Shown here in pieces: positions 1-12,492 of a stretch of 64,000 nt of DNA. The translations under genes and the position numbers were made by a program. A model generated the notes under the pieces. It was given only the letters and a program-made list of their open reading frames with translations, made no database searches and was not told the origin of the DNA. The DNA is from Isoetes taiwanensis (Eukaryota > Streptophyta > Lycopodiopsida > Isoetales > Isoetaceae): contig JAJEKV010000001.1 of the NCBI GenBank assembly GCA_021234155.1, positions 26,275,189 through 26,339,188 of the forward strand, written 5' to 3'. Numbering within the stretch: position 1 is the stretch's first letter; every line of letters starts with the position of its first letter.

Positions 1-89
1 GAAAGTGATCTAGTCATTACCATAGCTGGATTTGACTTGTCGAGAGCCATTACAGAATGTAATGGTAATATCCTTGGTAATGTCTTGTA

Positions 90-2340
90 GCTATATAGCA
101 CATTTCTGCCCTTTTCCTCTGTCTTGACCTTTCAAAACAGCCTATGTGGACCACTTTTTTATGGTGGAAATTTCCTCTTCAAGGACGCACAAGCTGTGGT
201 AGCACCATTTATCCGTCGACCTTCTTCTTTAAGTTGCTCATCATATAGATCATTCTTTATTTCGGCAGACTCTGCATCATGCTCTTTCTTACCATGGCCT
301 GATGCGAAATAATTCTAGCACATTCTGATTCTATGCATCAAGAAATATCTACCCAAAATTACGAAGATACAGGCCTGCTTAAACTGTGAAGCACAACCAT
401 CAGACCATACAATATGATGTCTGATGTGTGTTGCTGCAATATCCTGTAGCCAAGTTTGATGCAATTTGAATGCATGTTGGACAAAATGGAAGTCATGAAG
501 TCTATCATCAGAAATATAAAAATGAACTACCTTTTTCAGTTCCCCATTCATTTTTAGCATGGTAATATGGACCAGTATAGTTACCTGCTCATTGTGCCAA
601 TGTTGAGACTGAACCTCCCTACCAAGTTGAAGCGTGTATTCTCTGAAAAGTCCAGAACTAAAAGCACATCGTCATTTCTCAAGTCGTCCACACAAATTTT
701 GAATTGTTCAGTCTGCCAGTATGAGGTGAAGTTATGTACAGTAACTTAGTAAAAATAATCAAACATGATCTTCACCATGATAGCAGGTGCTGCTGATCTC
801 TTTACCAATTCCAATCTTCTAGATATCCCCTTTTTTTTTTACTTCTCATTCACAAATTGGTATGCTTCCCATGCCACTTCTCCCATGCCACTTCTTCTAA
901 TTCATTACCATTTGCAAGAGGACACATTGTAACATGTTTTATCTGCCATCTGGTGCAAGTACACTTTAACAGTCCAACACATGTCATTCTGTACCAATAT
1001 AGTTGTCATAACAGTGGCTCTCCATAGTGAATTTATATACTTATATATACTATTCTTTGCTTGGCAAATACCTCCATGGCTATCAGCAAGGCAGACCGAG
1101 CAATTCCAGGTATAATTCTCATGCAACTTTGATTGTATTCTGTTAAAAGCTTTTCTAAACAAATCCATTTACTCATGTTTCGCGCACAAACATGTAATCC
1201 TCTTCTTCAACCTTCTCACACAATTTAGTTTCAGGAACTCAAATATTTGAAGACCAACCATGATACAGGGCCTTTTATCTTTGAATGCCCTAAAAAGTTC
1301 AGCCTCAAGGAAAAGCAAATCTAGATTAGAATTGTATAAGAACCATATATATGTAAACTCATATAAAATTGTACCAGATGCCATAAAGAATGATAACCAA
1401 TTTACATTCTGTTCCTTCATGTACATGTGCAAATTCATGTTCATAAATGTACGAGATGTCAGAAGCATTATCATCCAAAGTACGTTTTCTTCCTTCTCGT
1501 GCATTTGCAAATTCATGTTCATGCATAAACCTTAATAATGTCATCTACCTGTTCTACGAATGAGTGTTACGGTGCATAGCAATGTCTTACAATGCACTGC
1601 TATAGCAAACATAAATGCAAGTTAATACAAATGGAGGGTTGTGCAGTGTATGCACCAACTAAGTTGTATTGCATGCACCAAGACTCCATCAGCACCATAG
1701 TCATGGAAACTACCACACCCACACTTTGTTGCTTTTGCACAGAAAAGGGAGATTATGCAAACTTAGAAACAAGGATGAATTTGTGTATAAGGAGAGCATG
1801 AAAGCATGAAATTAAAGAGTTCTCGACCTTTCTATACCTGAGGAATATCAAGGTAACGAATTTTTTCAGTTCTTTTCTTCCTTAGATCCTCACATTAGGT
1901 GAGACTTTCATGTGCCTCAGCCAAAAATCTTGCATTTTTTCTTTCATTTCCTCATCTATTCTATTTCTTCTTGGTTTCCTTCCCCCAAAATCTCACAACT
2001 GCCTACCTTCCATAATCATTTGCCTTTTGACAGCAGACCTAATATTTCTTAGTTGCATGCCTAATACTTTCAATGTCAAGCCTTTTTGCTTGAGGCCAAC
2101 ATCCTTTTCTTAGAGAGTGGAACATGTTTAGTCGCTAATTTATCTTTCTATTAGAGCTTTTCACTTCTTGAAGCCCTTCTCCCAAATTTTTGAGGAGCAT
2201 ATCCCTCACAATTGCCTCTTTTGGATTTCCAAGTACCGGTTCAAGAACGATTGAAGGTTCAGATACTCCAACAATTTTGCTGCTATTACACCTCTCTGGT
2301 CAAGATGCAATGTTTTCGACTCAGATCAGATGCATTGAGC
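90..2340 (-). pseudogene. DDE-transposase-like gene, decayed copy A
   Basis: This is a broken minus-strand relative of the gene at 41.7-47.3 kb. Reading 5' to 3' on the minus strand, an N-terminal piece near 1,890-2,340 has the DFW...VSPN motif. A piece at 1,169-1,320 matches the ELF-FKDKRP region, and 905-1,168 carries the Cys-rich NCSVC segment. The core follows: LDFSEN (near 630-645), HFYISDDRLHD-FVQH (about 470-530), HHIVWSDGCASQFK (about 375-415) and FASGHGKKEHD (about 250-300). The same motifs occur in the same order in copy B, so homology is clear. Stops and frameshifts separate every block. Conserved acids in LDFSEN, WSDG and GKKEHD suggest a DDE-type catalytic triad; that is inference. 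No terminal repeats were found, and the left end may lie outside the window. Confidence 0.7.
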
Positions 2341-3447
2341 AATTTTAACAACCCTCTTCATCATAATCTTTGTTGCACAACCAAATTTGCAAGTGGAACG
2401 CACCTCTTTGAACCTCAGAACCTGCATTCTCAGTTGCATCTTACTTTGAAAAAAAGAAAAGGGAAAAAAAAAAAGAAAATGAAAAACACAATTGCGGTTT
2501 AAAAAGAAGCATAATCTAAAATTCATTGATACCTTCAAAACTGCATGGAAGAAAGCTGACAAATTTTTGTCAAAGGCAAAGTTGCACCAAATTTCATGAG
2601 AGATTTTGCTGCACGGAATTCTGTGAGAGGGAAATTTTTTCTTGATTTGGCATTTTTCCTAATTAGAATTTCCCACATTGATTCGACTTTTACCACAATT
2701 CAAATGTACAACTAACTCTTGATGACGTGGCAATTCAAAATTTACAATTCGTTCAAAAATATGCACGCTAAATTCGTGCATTTATTTCATAAATCAAGAA
2801 GGAATTTGACACACCCTTTCATGCTTCTACACTTTAGCAGATTATTTTGTCGGGGAATAATTTTATACCAGTATTATTCTTTTGGTTTTGCAACAAATGG
2901 GACGTCGGCAATCAAATTGGCTTGTCGATTAGAAGTTGAATGATTGCCACCTAATATATTGTACCCAAATTTTTTCACCTCTATTGCAAATTCTCTTGGC
3001 CTCGATCATTAAAAGTCCCAAAATTTACCTGTTGATGAAGGATCCCAAAGAATGTGGTGGTTTAGAGTGGCATATTTTATTCATTATTTTCGCTTAAATT
3101 ATGGAATGGATGGGATTTGCACCAGAGCTACTCAAAACTTAACTCCAAGGGCTTGGAAAATGGACAAATGAGGAAAGAAAACTTAGATCCTACCAGATTC
3201 AATATGAATTTTATCTATATTGATGCATCATGTAACAGTCTATCGAAGGAGTTGGTGGTGCAGACATATAATAGTCCTGCTTTTGCACCCTTCTTTAATC
3301 CGCCTTAAGTTCCAGCTTACTCATTTGTTTTAGAGGGAAATAAGAATGTTCGTTCAAGGACAGAAACATGGTTACACGGACATTCCATATGCATTGTCGC
3401 TTCGCTCAATTGATTATTTAATTATTGGTTAGGCAGAACTAACAAGT

Positions 3448-3448
<1 letters not shown>
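2341..3448. other. Intergenic, no gene seen
   Basis: AT-rich sequence with poly-A and T runs. Short open frames here show no codon structure or motif I can defend. The part next to 2,340 may still belong to the N-terminal exon of the decayed DDE-like gene. Confidence 0.4.

Positions 3449-3499
<51 letters not shown>
3449..3499. repeat. (GATA)n microsatellite
   Basis: About 12-13 uninterrupted GATA units in otherwise unique AT-rich DNA. Confidence 0.95.
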
Positions 3500-3885
3500 C
3501 ATTTTTACGTCATGCCACCTCCCAATAAAAAAGAGACCAAAAGGAGTTTAGTGACATCAAAAGTTTCTAATAAAGTGATCGAGGGGGTGGGGGGATCGAG
3601 GCTACACTTGGCGTAATGGATGGATTGAAGGGGGAAGGGCTTATGGCCGCCATGTCAAGTGCTATGTGAATGATGTTGCATTGTGCTTGAATCCATCAAT
3701 GCACCAACATAACATATTGGAGAATGCAATTTCGGATCATAATTCATGGCTTATATGCTCCAAGTGAGGAAGTTTGTAAAACCCTATAGAACTGTCAAAA
3801 TAAGTACGAGATTCTCAAGAATGGTTAAATGATTGATGTAAAGATATTTAGGCTTCAATTTAAAGAGATAAAGCTGGCAAAAGCA

Positions 3886-3950
3886 CAAATCCCATGAAAA
3901 GAATATCACTTCTTGGATCTATTGAAGTGATATTCTTTTTATGGGATTTT
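3886..3950. repeat. 27-bp-arm inverted repeat (hairpin)
   Basis: Arms 3,886-3,912 and 3,924-3,950 are complementary at 25 of 27 positions, around an 11-nt loop. The arms carry GAATATCACTTC and GAAGTGATATTC. It could be a MITE remnant or a small-RNA hairpin; nothing in the flanks decides. Confidence 0.8.
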
Positions 3951-4729
3951 CACTTTTAATTCACGTCAATAAACCAAAGAAGTTAGGTATGATAAAATAT
4001 CAGTCCATTAAACTTGTCATGTTAAAGCATTAGTGGATATCATATTAGGATGTTATAAGACCAACTATAGTTATCGTATTTTAGGACTATATTAAAAAGT
4101 AATGCTTGAAATTTTTAGTTGTGGTGTGTTATGGAAGATATTGTTATTTTGGCTGGAAAAAACAAATAAAAAAGCAAAATTGCGCAAATCCCATAACACA
4201 CCACCTGTATACATTTCCTGCCTACTTATACATTTCCTGCATGCTTAGCAGTTTGGGGCTTTATGGCCCTGTTCTGTTCCTTTTTTTTCTTTTATTTAAG
4301 GCAACAAACATTGTTTTATTACATATGTATTTATATTATAGGCCATGCCATATGCATAGAGAGCAAGCTTTAGTTACAATATATTACTTTCTGAATGTCA
4401 TTCCACCCAATATCTCATGACAAGAAATGATTTTGGTTGAATTGAAACATTCTCGTCAGTCACCTGAGTAGTAATTGAACTTCAAAAGAGGTTGTTATTT
4501 CATGTGCGTCCTTATTAACCTCCTAAAGCTCTGAGAGCACTTTTCACAACGTATGATTCATAGTTAGTACTTCAAAAAGAATTGCATCATTATTACAAGC
4601 GTTTTGAACAAGTCTTTCAATGGCAAATTGACATTGGGCATTGTGCGGCCAAAGTAATAATAAGCTCCTCCTGAAGATCTTTTGTGCATGGAATAAATTA
4701 CTAATCGCATATTTCTTATTAGCCAGAAT

Positions 4730-5260
4730 GACTTTCGCTAAACTTGCTCGATATTAATCCCAAAACTTTCTGTGGTTTAGCTAAACTCTACACATTTTTC
4801 CTCTCATACTTTCTAGCGTTTAGCTAAACTACCCCAAACATCATCCCAAAAATTTCTATGGGGTGGCCAACAGAAAATATTAAGCCAAATTACTATACTT
4901 TTTTCCAATTGTTTTCACTTATTTTAGTTATTTTCTTTGTGAAAACGTTCTAAAATAATGCTAACTAGCAAAGTCTAGGACTCAAATTAATTCATAATTC
5001 TAGAAACTAAACTATGAGTCATATATTTCATAAAACTAGAATGATGTTAGCTAAACTAACCCCAAATTCATTCTAAAAGTTTCTATGGTTTAACTAAACA
5101 ATACAAACTTTCACTCTCTTACTTTCTAGCATTTGGCTAAAGAGCTCCAGAGTTGGTGCAGTCCCGAAAAAAGTTAAGCTAAAATTATTATTTTTTTCCC
5201 AATTTTTTCCATTTACTTTAGCCAATTGTTTTTGAAAATGTGCTAAAAAATTACTATTTC
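4730..5260. repeat. Diverged direct repeat pair
   Basis: Two diverged copies lie at about 4,730-4,970 and 5,040-5,260. Both run through GCTAAACT, CCCAAA, TTTCTATGG-TTTA, a CTTTCTAGC-TTTGGCTAAA block, then a T-rich stretch ending in AAAA-GTG/CTAAAA. This looks like an old duplicated non-autonomous element. No terminal repeat was found. Confidence 0.55.
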
Positions 5261-6370
5261 AATAAAACCAACTCCCTTTTTCGATCAATTTGTCAGGCAG
5301 AAGAAAGCTCCATTGTAACAAGTCTAGAGATCCCCATTATTGGAAATTTCAAGACCCTATTATGTTTCCCATATGCCTTGTACTAATCCTTTCCCTATAT
5401 TCCAGGATTCGTTTATAGCTTGATTTCATTTATAGCTTGGCTTCCTTTATAGGTTGGGTTTTATTCAATGGTCCACGCCATAAAAATCTCGTCTTTTCTC
5501 ATTAATCTTTTTTCCCAACCAAAATTTTGAAAAAAACATTTGCCAACATAATCAATCTCAATAACCAACACTAGCAGAATAAAGTGAAGCAGAAGCAGTA
5601 GTAGTACGTTGCGGGATTACTATTGTATCAAATATAAGAGAGCACAATCAAATTTCAAAATAAGAAAGCCCAGAAAATAGATGGGTTAGTGGACATCGAT
5701 ATTAGAAATCAATAGCAAATCCACGCAGACAATTAATTAGATGCACTTACCAGATTTTATGTATTTGCAAAGGCACTTGCGCACTGGAAAACGTCACGAT
5801 AATATATATCCTGCAGCAATAACGAAGTTCTTGAGCCTAGCACAAATCACACTTAAATAAATCTACTTATGTAAACGTTTTGCCAATCCAACCCTAACTT
5901 GCCGATAAATCAAAAACAGGGAGGTAATGTATAGCAAAAGATGATTTTGCAACTCCTATTTTCTGCAAAGCAGTAGAAAATATCAAAACTGGCATATTCC
6001 TCAAGCTTCAAACCTGCTGCTGATCTCAATAGCTGAAAGTTTTGCCGGATATATCATCCTAGCCTCTGGGCACCATTCCGATTGCATTTGATATTTCAAA
6101 TGCTTCTATCTTTTCTTCTCCCACCTATTTTTGGTTTGTCAGGAGAGGTTAAAAAGGCCTAGGCTTTTTTTTTTTTTTTCCATTTCCCTGCCAGTTGCAA
6201 CCCATAGATTTTTGCAATAATATTAGATCTGGCCATATACATAAGTATTTGAAGCCTTCGAATACCTCTTCAAATACAAATTCTATACGAGAGAGGCCTA
6301 CCAAACAGAGAGTCGTATATATCTATTTCATGATGATGTATATATGTATAGTTTGACAACATTCATATTA
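5261..6370. other. Intergenic, no gene seen
   Basis: AT-rich DNA with homopolymer T tracts (for example 6,165-6,180). I see no coding pattern, RNA gene or terminal repeat. Confidence 0.4.
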
Positions 6371-6500
6371 CTGCCACGGTTTTACCCTTGAAAACCCTTT
6401 AGGGCGCGGTTTTTTTTAACCCGGACAGTAATAAGTCTGATGCGCTCCTTCATTGGGTCCCATAGATCGATTGGTCTCCGTGGACGATAAAAATCATTCT
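6371..6500 (+). mobile_element. LINE-A 3' end, 5'-truncated
   Basis: This matches the 3' untranslated end of the LINE-A copies at 10.4 kb (reverse) and 20.7 kb. It shares GCCACGGTTTT, GAAAACCCTT, TTTAACCCGG and then the terminal block with GGGTCCCATAG and GGTCTCCGTGGACGATAAAA. Only the last ~130 bp is present, as expected from aborted target-primed reverse transcription. Confidence 0.8.
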
Positions 6501-6799
6501 CTCTTTAACCATTTCATAATAGCTAGTTATAGAGACCAACAGAGATATAGGGTGGTTAGTTAGAAATAATGAAAGTTAGAGCTCCCAAAAAATGGTACAC
6601 GATAACCCAGCCTCCACATTCAAAATGAGGCCCTCCACCCCCTCTTTTTACCTTAAAATTTGCAAAATGGCAAAGGGTGTCCCTTTAAATACGCAGGTGG
6701 TCTACACTATTATGCCTTAACAACTTAATGACTAGGGTAATTCAAGTGTACATTTGTTCCATGACCTTGAGATTTATATTTTTATTGTGCTCTTTTGAT

Positions 6800-6860
6800 T
6801 GCGTCCCATAGGCCTATTGGTCTGCATGCTCGATAAAAATACATTCAATTCAATTTATTT
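6800..6860 (+). mobile_element. LINE-A terminal block, very short copy
   Basis: GTCCCATAGGCCTATTGGTC followed by CGATAAAAA and an ATTCAATTCAATT tail matches the last ~45 bp of LINE-A. The middle (TGCATGCT) is altered, so it is an old or independently truncated insertion. Confidence 0.65.
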
Positions 6861-8417
6861 GTCAATGTGCTAAAAATGCCAAATGCCAAATGCCATTTCC
6901 TAACAAAATATTTTAAAGTAGTAAATATATTTTGTACAATGCAACAATTTCCTACAAAATAGAGCAAGCCAATGTTGGACCATAATTCATCCAACTAAAA
7001 CAGGTACTAGAGCGAACATTGTTAGCTTACATGTTCGATAACTTCTACTCATCTTGTGTCCCACGAATTGTGAATGAAAGTAGATAGGTATATTATACAC
7101 TTCAATAAAGCAACATTTATGGAACATTACCAATCAATAGCTTGATCATTATGATTCACGTAGGCCTCTAGCCAATTAGACCACGTGTAGTAGAATTTGA
7201 AGTTGTGCAGCGTCAATTCTTACAGATGTATAGTAATCATAAAGTTTTAGATAGTCCTTTTTGCTCTTGCCTTAGAGACAATCTAGCTTGAGTAGCAAAA
7301 TTAGGGTTGAAGAAAGCTCGTGCCAATGAGGACACTAACTATGATGGAATTGTTATCTAGGTAATCAAATGGATAAACTTAGTAATTATTTCATTGCTTA
7401 GATCTTGCGAGAGACGCAATTGGCATGCTTCCATCCATCGATGAAATTGTAGATAAGATAACACATCCACATGTCAAAGCTCCATACTTATTACCATTAA
7501 TTGGCACACAGATATCACGGATTGCTAGAGCAATGGCATTTCTTGTTTAGGGTTGTTGATGAATTAAAGTTCCTGGCTACTGACAAATCTCTGCTGCTTT
7601 TGAAGATTGCATTTTATTGCACATAAGCTGGATTAACAAATCATTATACATCTTTGTAATTTGTTACTTGGATACATTTATTCATTCAATTGCCACTCAT
7701 ATCCTTTTCATCTAGTATCATCAATGTTATATCATATATTGCTGTTGGATTTGATAGCCTTTAGTGAGTTAAGATTCGCAAATCATGTTAGGCCATTGGG
7801 CAACAAAGGTTGCCATTTGCAATGTTTTTACATGTGCACCAAATTGTTCCAGCATTTGTTCGATGAACTCAATATACATAAACGTATGTTTAAACAAAGC
7901 AGCCGAGAGTGATCTATAAACTTAGTTGATATATGGAGATTATTTGGCTAGCAACCAATTTTGGAACTTATATCATATGTTGTAACTTCATTGAGTAACT
8001 TCATAACCGAATAATTATACATGTGCTAAGCAAATCATACAATCACCAATATCGCATGTCTTATAAAATACAATCAAGAAATGTTTGAGTATTCTAATTG
8101 TTTAACATTAGCATAGGATGAAGAATTTTAACTTGAAACGTATGGGCAGCAAGCAAGTCTACATTATGAAAGGCATGTAAAATGCCAACAATTCATACTA
8201 TAGTGGGGCATATGATGATAGACAAGTGTAGACCCCGAACAATTGTTTCTATAGTTTTAATGACGTAACTATTTTTAAAAGGCAATTCAGGAGTCTTACT
8301 TTACTAGAAAAAGAATGCATTTCCATAGTCCTTTGGTGGCTGAATTGATGTTAATCTACCTATCTATCCATCCATCCATCCACCCACCGGACACTGACAA
8401 TGCACAGATTTAAGGTT
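6861..8417. other. Intergenic, no gene seen
   Basis: AT-rich sequence with no supported coding region. A short CATC/CACC-type run lies near 8,365-8,390. Confidence 0.4.
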
Positions 8418-9285
8418 CGTGATGACATATCATTTGCATATCTGAAGTAGCCTGGATGACATATTTAAAAAAATTTGGACTTATTCAAATCTAATAAATG
8501 TGCTCCAAGAATGCCATGATAATATTATATGTATTTTTAGCTCTTATTGATTTTAATAATTTGTTCTGTTTATCTTTAAATAAAAAATATGATACTTACT
8601 AAAGTTTAAAGTTGCTTTCTAAATTAATTCTCGATTTCGTCTATTTAGAATTAAATTATCATCTAAGATAACTCTGTATAATTAAAATACTATGCTTTTC
8701 AAAATATTTAAAGAAAGTTTTAGATTGGTATTAATTAAATGATTACGTTTATGTTTAATAAAACATGAATAGTTTATTATCGATTAAATGTCAATATATT
8801 TTATTTCATCAATAATAAATTATTCAATAGTTATTATTAAACCAATAACTTTATTCATTTAATTAATTTCAACCTAAAACTTTTCTTGAAGTATTTTTTA
8901 AACCGTAAAAATTTGTAATTTGTGAAATTCTAATAATAGTTTTAAGTCAATCGCTTATCAAACTATCAGATTTCATTTAATTATCATGATTGCTAAATTT
9001 TGAATATGTTAAATAACTACAAATTGAAATTTTTATATTCTTGAAATGTCTAATTCTAAATAGATTCAAATAAAAATTAGTTTGGAAATCAAGTTTATTC
9101 TTTGATAACCATTATAGTTTTAATTGAAAGATAAACTTATATAATTAAAATTTATAAAAATTATAACAATCAAGAATTTTCAAACAATACATATATTCTT
9201 ATAATGGCGTTCTTGAAGTGCTATCTATTAAATCTGAATAAGTCCAAATTTTGTTGAATATGTCATCTGGAAATTGTCATCACCT
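8418..9285. mobile_element. Fold-back (palindromic) element, ~0.87 kb
   Basis: The two ends are inverted copies of each other. The left arm at 8,420-8,540 (GATGACATAT, AATTTGGACTTATTCA, CCAAGAATGCCAT) matches the reverse complement of 9,180-9,285 (CAAGAACGCCAT, AATTTGGACTTATTCAG, GATGACATAT). The similarity continues inward through TTTATCTTT and CTATTTAGAATTA, so most of the element is one long imperfect palindrome centred near 8,800. It has no coding capacity. This fits a MITE or Foldback-type DNA transposon. The exact borders and target duplication are uncertain. Confidence 0.75.
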
Positions 9286-9354
9286 TGCATCAAGCGTTCA
9301 TGGGAGGTTTGTGTTGTATGTTAAAACTAATTCTCCATCCCTCCTTCACTCCCT

Positions 9355-9420
9355 CCCTCCCTTCTTTTTTTCTTTCTTTCTTCATTTCTTTCTTTCTTTC
9401 TTTCTATCTTTCTTTCTTAC
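9355..9420. repeat. CTTT-rich low-complexity tract
   Basis: A CCCTCCCTCC block followed by (CTTT)n. Apparent Phe/Leu/Ser-rich open frames across it are artefacts of the repeat. Confidence 0.9.
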
Positions 9421-9589
9421 GACGATTTAGGTGTTGGTTATATTCTTCCTTTGACATGTGCTGGTTATTCTTCATTTGTACTTTTGCTAATTGGAGACTT
9501 TTGCTAATTGCTAATTGCTTGTTGATATTTGAACATGAAAGGATGATCATAAAATTATTTTATGTTTATTTTGTTCAGTAGGAGAAAAA

Positions 9590-10335
9590 ACAATATACAT
9601 ACATAGCCATGTCCTATGAGAGTACACCACAATTTGTGCACATTTTTTAAGCCCTGCAGGGAACTAAAATCTTTTTCTTGGTAAAGGATGATATTTATTC
9701 CAATCTATCTATTGTTTGTTGTAGTTGTGCATGCTAAGAGATATCTCGCATGAGATATTTCTGAAAATGATCCAAACAAGACGAGATACGTGGATATATG
9801 TTGAGAAATATCTTAGGGTGTCGGGATATTTATGAAAATGATTCAAACAAGACGAGATACGTGGATATTATGTTGAGAAATATCCTAGGGGTGATGCGAC
9901 ACAATCTGATCTGGTGATATGTGGCATTTTTTTTAAAAACGGCCTAGGAGTGTGATGCTATGATATTGACATCCAATAAAGAAAAAGAAAATAATTGAGA
10001 ACAAAGTTATAAAACTTTTGCATTGTTATTTTGAACCACAAATACACAATCGAGTTATTGTGGCAATTCGTAGTTTGTCATGCTATTTTGTGAAAGAAGG
10101 AATAGGGTTGTTTCTAGGGGTTTATGTGGCAGACAATTGAAAACATAAAGGGATGACTTTTTTGGCATGATTCAAATATTTTTTTAGAATGACCTCAATC
10201 CACAATAGCATTTGACGTGCATGTTTACATGAAATGGCCATCAAGTTTTCGTCATTGGAACATTAGGTTATTATATTTGAAAAATAGAATCACAAAAAGT
10301 GACATATATACAAAAATATGAGTATTGTCAGCAAA
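9590..10335 (+). repeat. Dispersed repeat R1, copy 1
   Basis: The reverse complement of this block matches 26,275-26,930 over several stretches. Examples are CAACTACAACAAACAATAGA with TGGAATAAA, TGTGCACAAATT, CATGGCTATG, and TTTGTCATGCTA with GGTTGTTTCTAGG. The copies differ by indels. No open frame is shared, so it is probably a non-autonomous transposon; its class is unknown. Confidence 0.7.
9754..9896 (+). repeat. ~71-bp tandem duplication inside R1
   Basis: Two near-identical units contain GAAAATGAT-CAAACAAGACG, AGATACGTGGATAT and TTGAGAAATATC. This expansion is specific to this copy of R1. Confidence 0.8.
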
Positions 10336-10435
10336 AATAAATCTTGGTCATATAAATCTTACATGAATGTGTAGCTTTATTTGGCTTTTTATTTAATGAT
10401 ATTAATTTGCGGCTTATTTTTGGGTTGCCTTAAAG

Positions 10436-12492
10436 GAAGGAAGGAAGGAAGGTACTTTTATCGTCCACGGAGACCAATCGGTCTATGGGACCCAATACAA
10501 AAAACGCGCAAGAAGCGGATTCTTGCCGGGTTAAAAACCCAGCCCAAGGGTTTTCGAGGGAAAAACCGTGGCGAAATCACCCTGGCGACAAAAAATCTAA
10601 CATATAAAATGCGAAACACCCAAATATATCTGATCATGCACCACACCACGTAGTGCCTAATTAGCGGGCAAACAAGCGGGGGGCAAATGTGACCTCGCCC
10701 TCCAAGACCTCTGAATGTAATGACCCGTGGCGCGTCTTGACGGTGTGTTCATCAGCAAAATGCAAGGGCAAGTCCGGCCGTACTAAGGGGCGTGCACGGC
10801 CCGGATCGGTGACTGAACGCCGGGCAACTCGGAAAGTGTGAGACTCATCCTCAATGGCACCCGCTTGACAAAGACCGACAGAGCACTGTCCCCGGCGGGG
10901 CTCCCCAATCCACCGCCTGCCTCGATCTGCGAAGATGGTGGGCACTTGTGCGAATGGAGGCAATGAGTCCGCACTTTTTCGGGGCAAAAACGCAGTAGAA
11001 GAGCCGTGGGCCCCGGCTAACACGAGGTTGATGTGCTCCTTGTAATGGGCCATTTTGACCTGTTCTAGAGCCGGGGTCCCCGAGCTTGCCAAGGAAACAA
11101 GCGTCTAGGGTACTCCTCCCAGGTACATCCGCGATCGGCCGCTATGCCCACATGCAGCGCATCGTGCTCTGCGACGTTCCATCTGGCGAACCACTCGATC
11201 TCTTACCCCTCCAACAGGGCCCTAAGCCAAGGGACCCATGGCCCGCGATGTAAGCCAGTCGCGGGAGCCGAGCATCACCCATAGTAACCACTTTCTGAAA
11301 ATAGGCGATGTGTCTATCAAGGGGCTGCCCGCTGAAGGCGGCAAGAATCGATTTCTGCAGCAGAATCGATGGGGGACTGAAGGTTTCACCCCAAGTGCCC
11401 GTGCCAAAAATGCCTTCGCACTGCTCCAAGTCATTCCGTTCGCCAAAGAGCGGCCGGGCCCCAAACCTCGACCCGTCTGAAGGGCCGGGCTTCGACCCGG
11501 TGCTTAGAACAGATGTGATTGATGGCCCCAATCATAGAGCTACGCCTGGTGGCTGTTGTTACGCATGGCATAAAGCGCTTTCCGCCTGCTGTCACCCATA
11601 GCGGATAGAGCGCCTTCCAAAGCAGTGAGGAGGGGAACTCCACCCCAGGTACTTGTAGGTGGGTGTGACGTCCACCTACCGTCCCCGATATGTGAGTCGC
11701 GGGAGGCATGGGGTGGCGGAAGAGGATATGAGAACCACCCCGGTCTTGGCGGTTGACGCGCGCAATGTCGTAGCGACAAAATGTGTCTAGGGCATCCGGT
11801 GAGACCGCATAGCTTACGGGGTGTGGGCCAGCGGGCCAACATCGTCCCGCATAGATGAGCCGGCGGATGACCTGGTGCAAAAGCCGTATGCCATCCCCCC
11901 ATGCTCGATGGCGTGGCTCTAACTGATCAATGTAGAGGCCAAAAAGTGTTGGCGAGGGGGGCAACCCCGGACCCCGATACTACGGTGAATGCTTGGCCCG
12001 TCCGGTGCATCACGCCAAAACAACTCTCATACAATCAGATATGGCATTACGCGACAGGCAAAATGGAGCCCCATTGGACGCAGTCTAGCCTGACTTTTCC
12101 CCGGAACGTATCAAAAGCCTTCGCGAAGTCCACAAAGCGGCAATACAAGTCCTGCCGATGATTCCTATTGTCTTCAATCGATGCCGCCCATTGTAAAGAT
12201 ATGGTCAATCGTTGAGTGGCGGGGTCTAAAGCTCGCCTGCGTGTGAGGGCTCGCATCTCTGGCCGCCTCGTGTCCGGTGGTCAATCTGCCGCTTTCGAGA
12301 ATGCCGATAACGGTTTGGCAAATCTTGAATCGACCATGATCGTCCCCAAGAATTGGCGGACAAAGGTGTGGGTCGCCCGCCTTGTGAATGGGAACAACCC
12401 TGCTTGTGGTCCATTGTCGGGGGAGATCTTCCTGCAATGCTCTGTTGAACAGGGTAGTGAGGACCGGCACAAGTGGTAGGGCAAACCCTCAT
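10436..12492 (-). mobile_element. LINE-A copy 1, 5'-truncated and decayed
   Basis: Non-LTR retrotransposon on the minus strand. The 3' terminal block (GGTCTCCGTGGACGATAAAA) is followed by a (TTCC)n tail at 10,433-10,452. Reverse transcriptase remnants include FVDFAKAFD near 12,120, PPSPTLFGLYIDQLE near 11,930 and a broken YADD region (YAG) near 11,850. The C-terminal part at 10,661-11,092 carries the EQVKMAHYKEHINLVLAGAHG segment shared with the copies at 14 and 20 kb. Many frameshifts make it dead. The endonuclease part is missing, consistent with 5' truncation. It is distinctly GC-rich against its AT-rich flanks. Confidence 0.9.

Noticed and set aside
10381-10653. 90-codon plus-strand frame over the LINE-A end
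   Set aside because: Antisense to the LINE 3' UTR.
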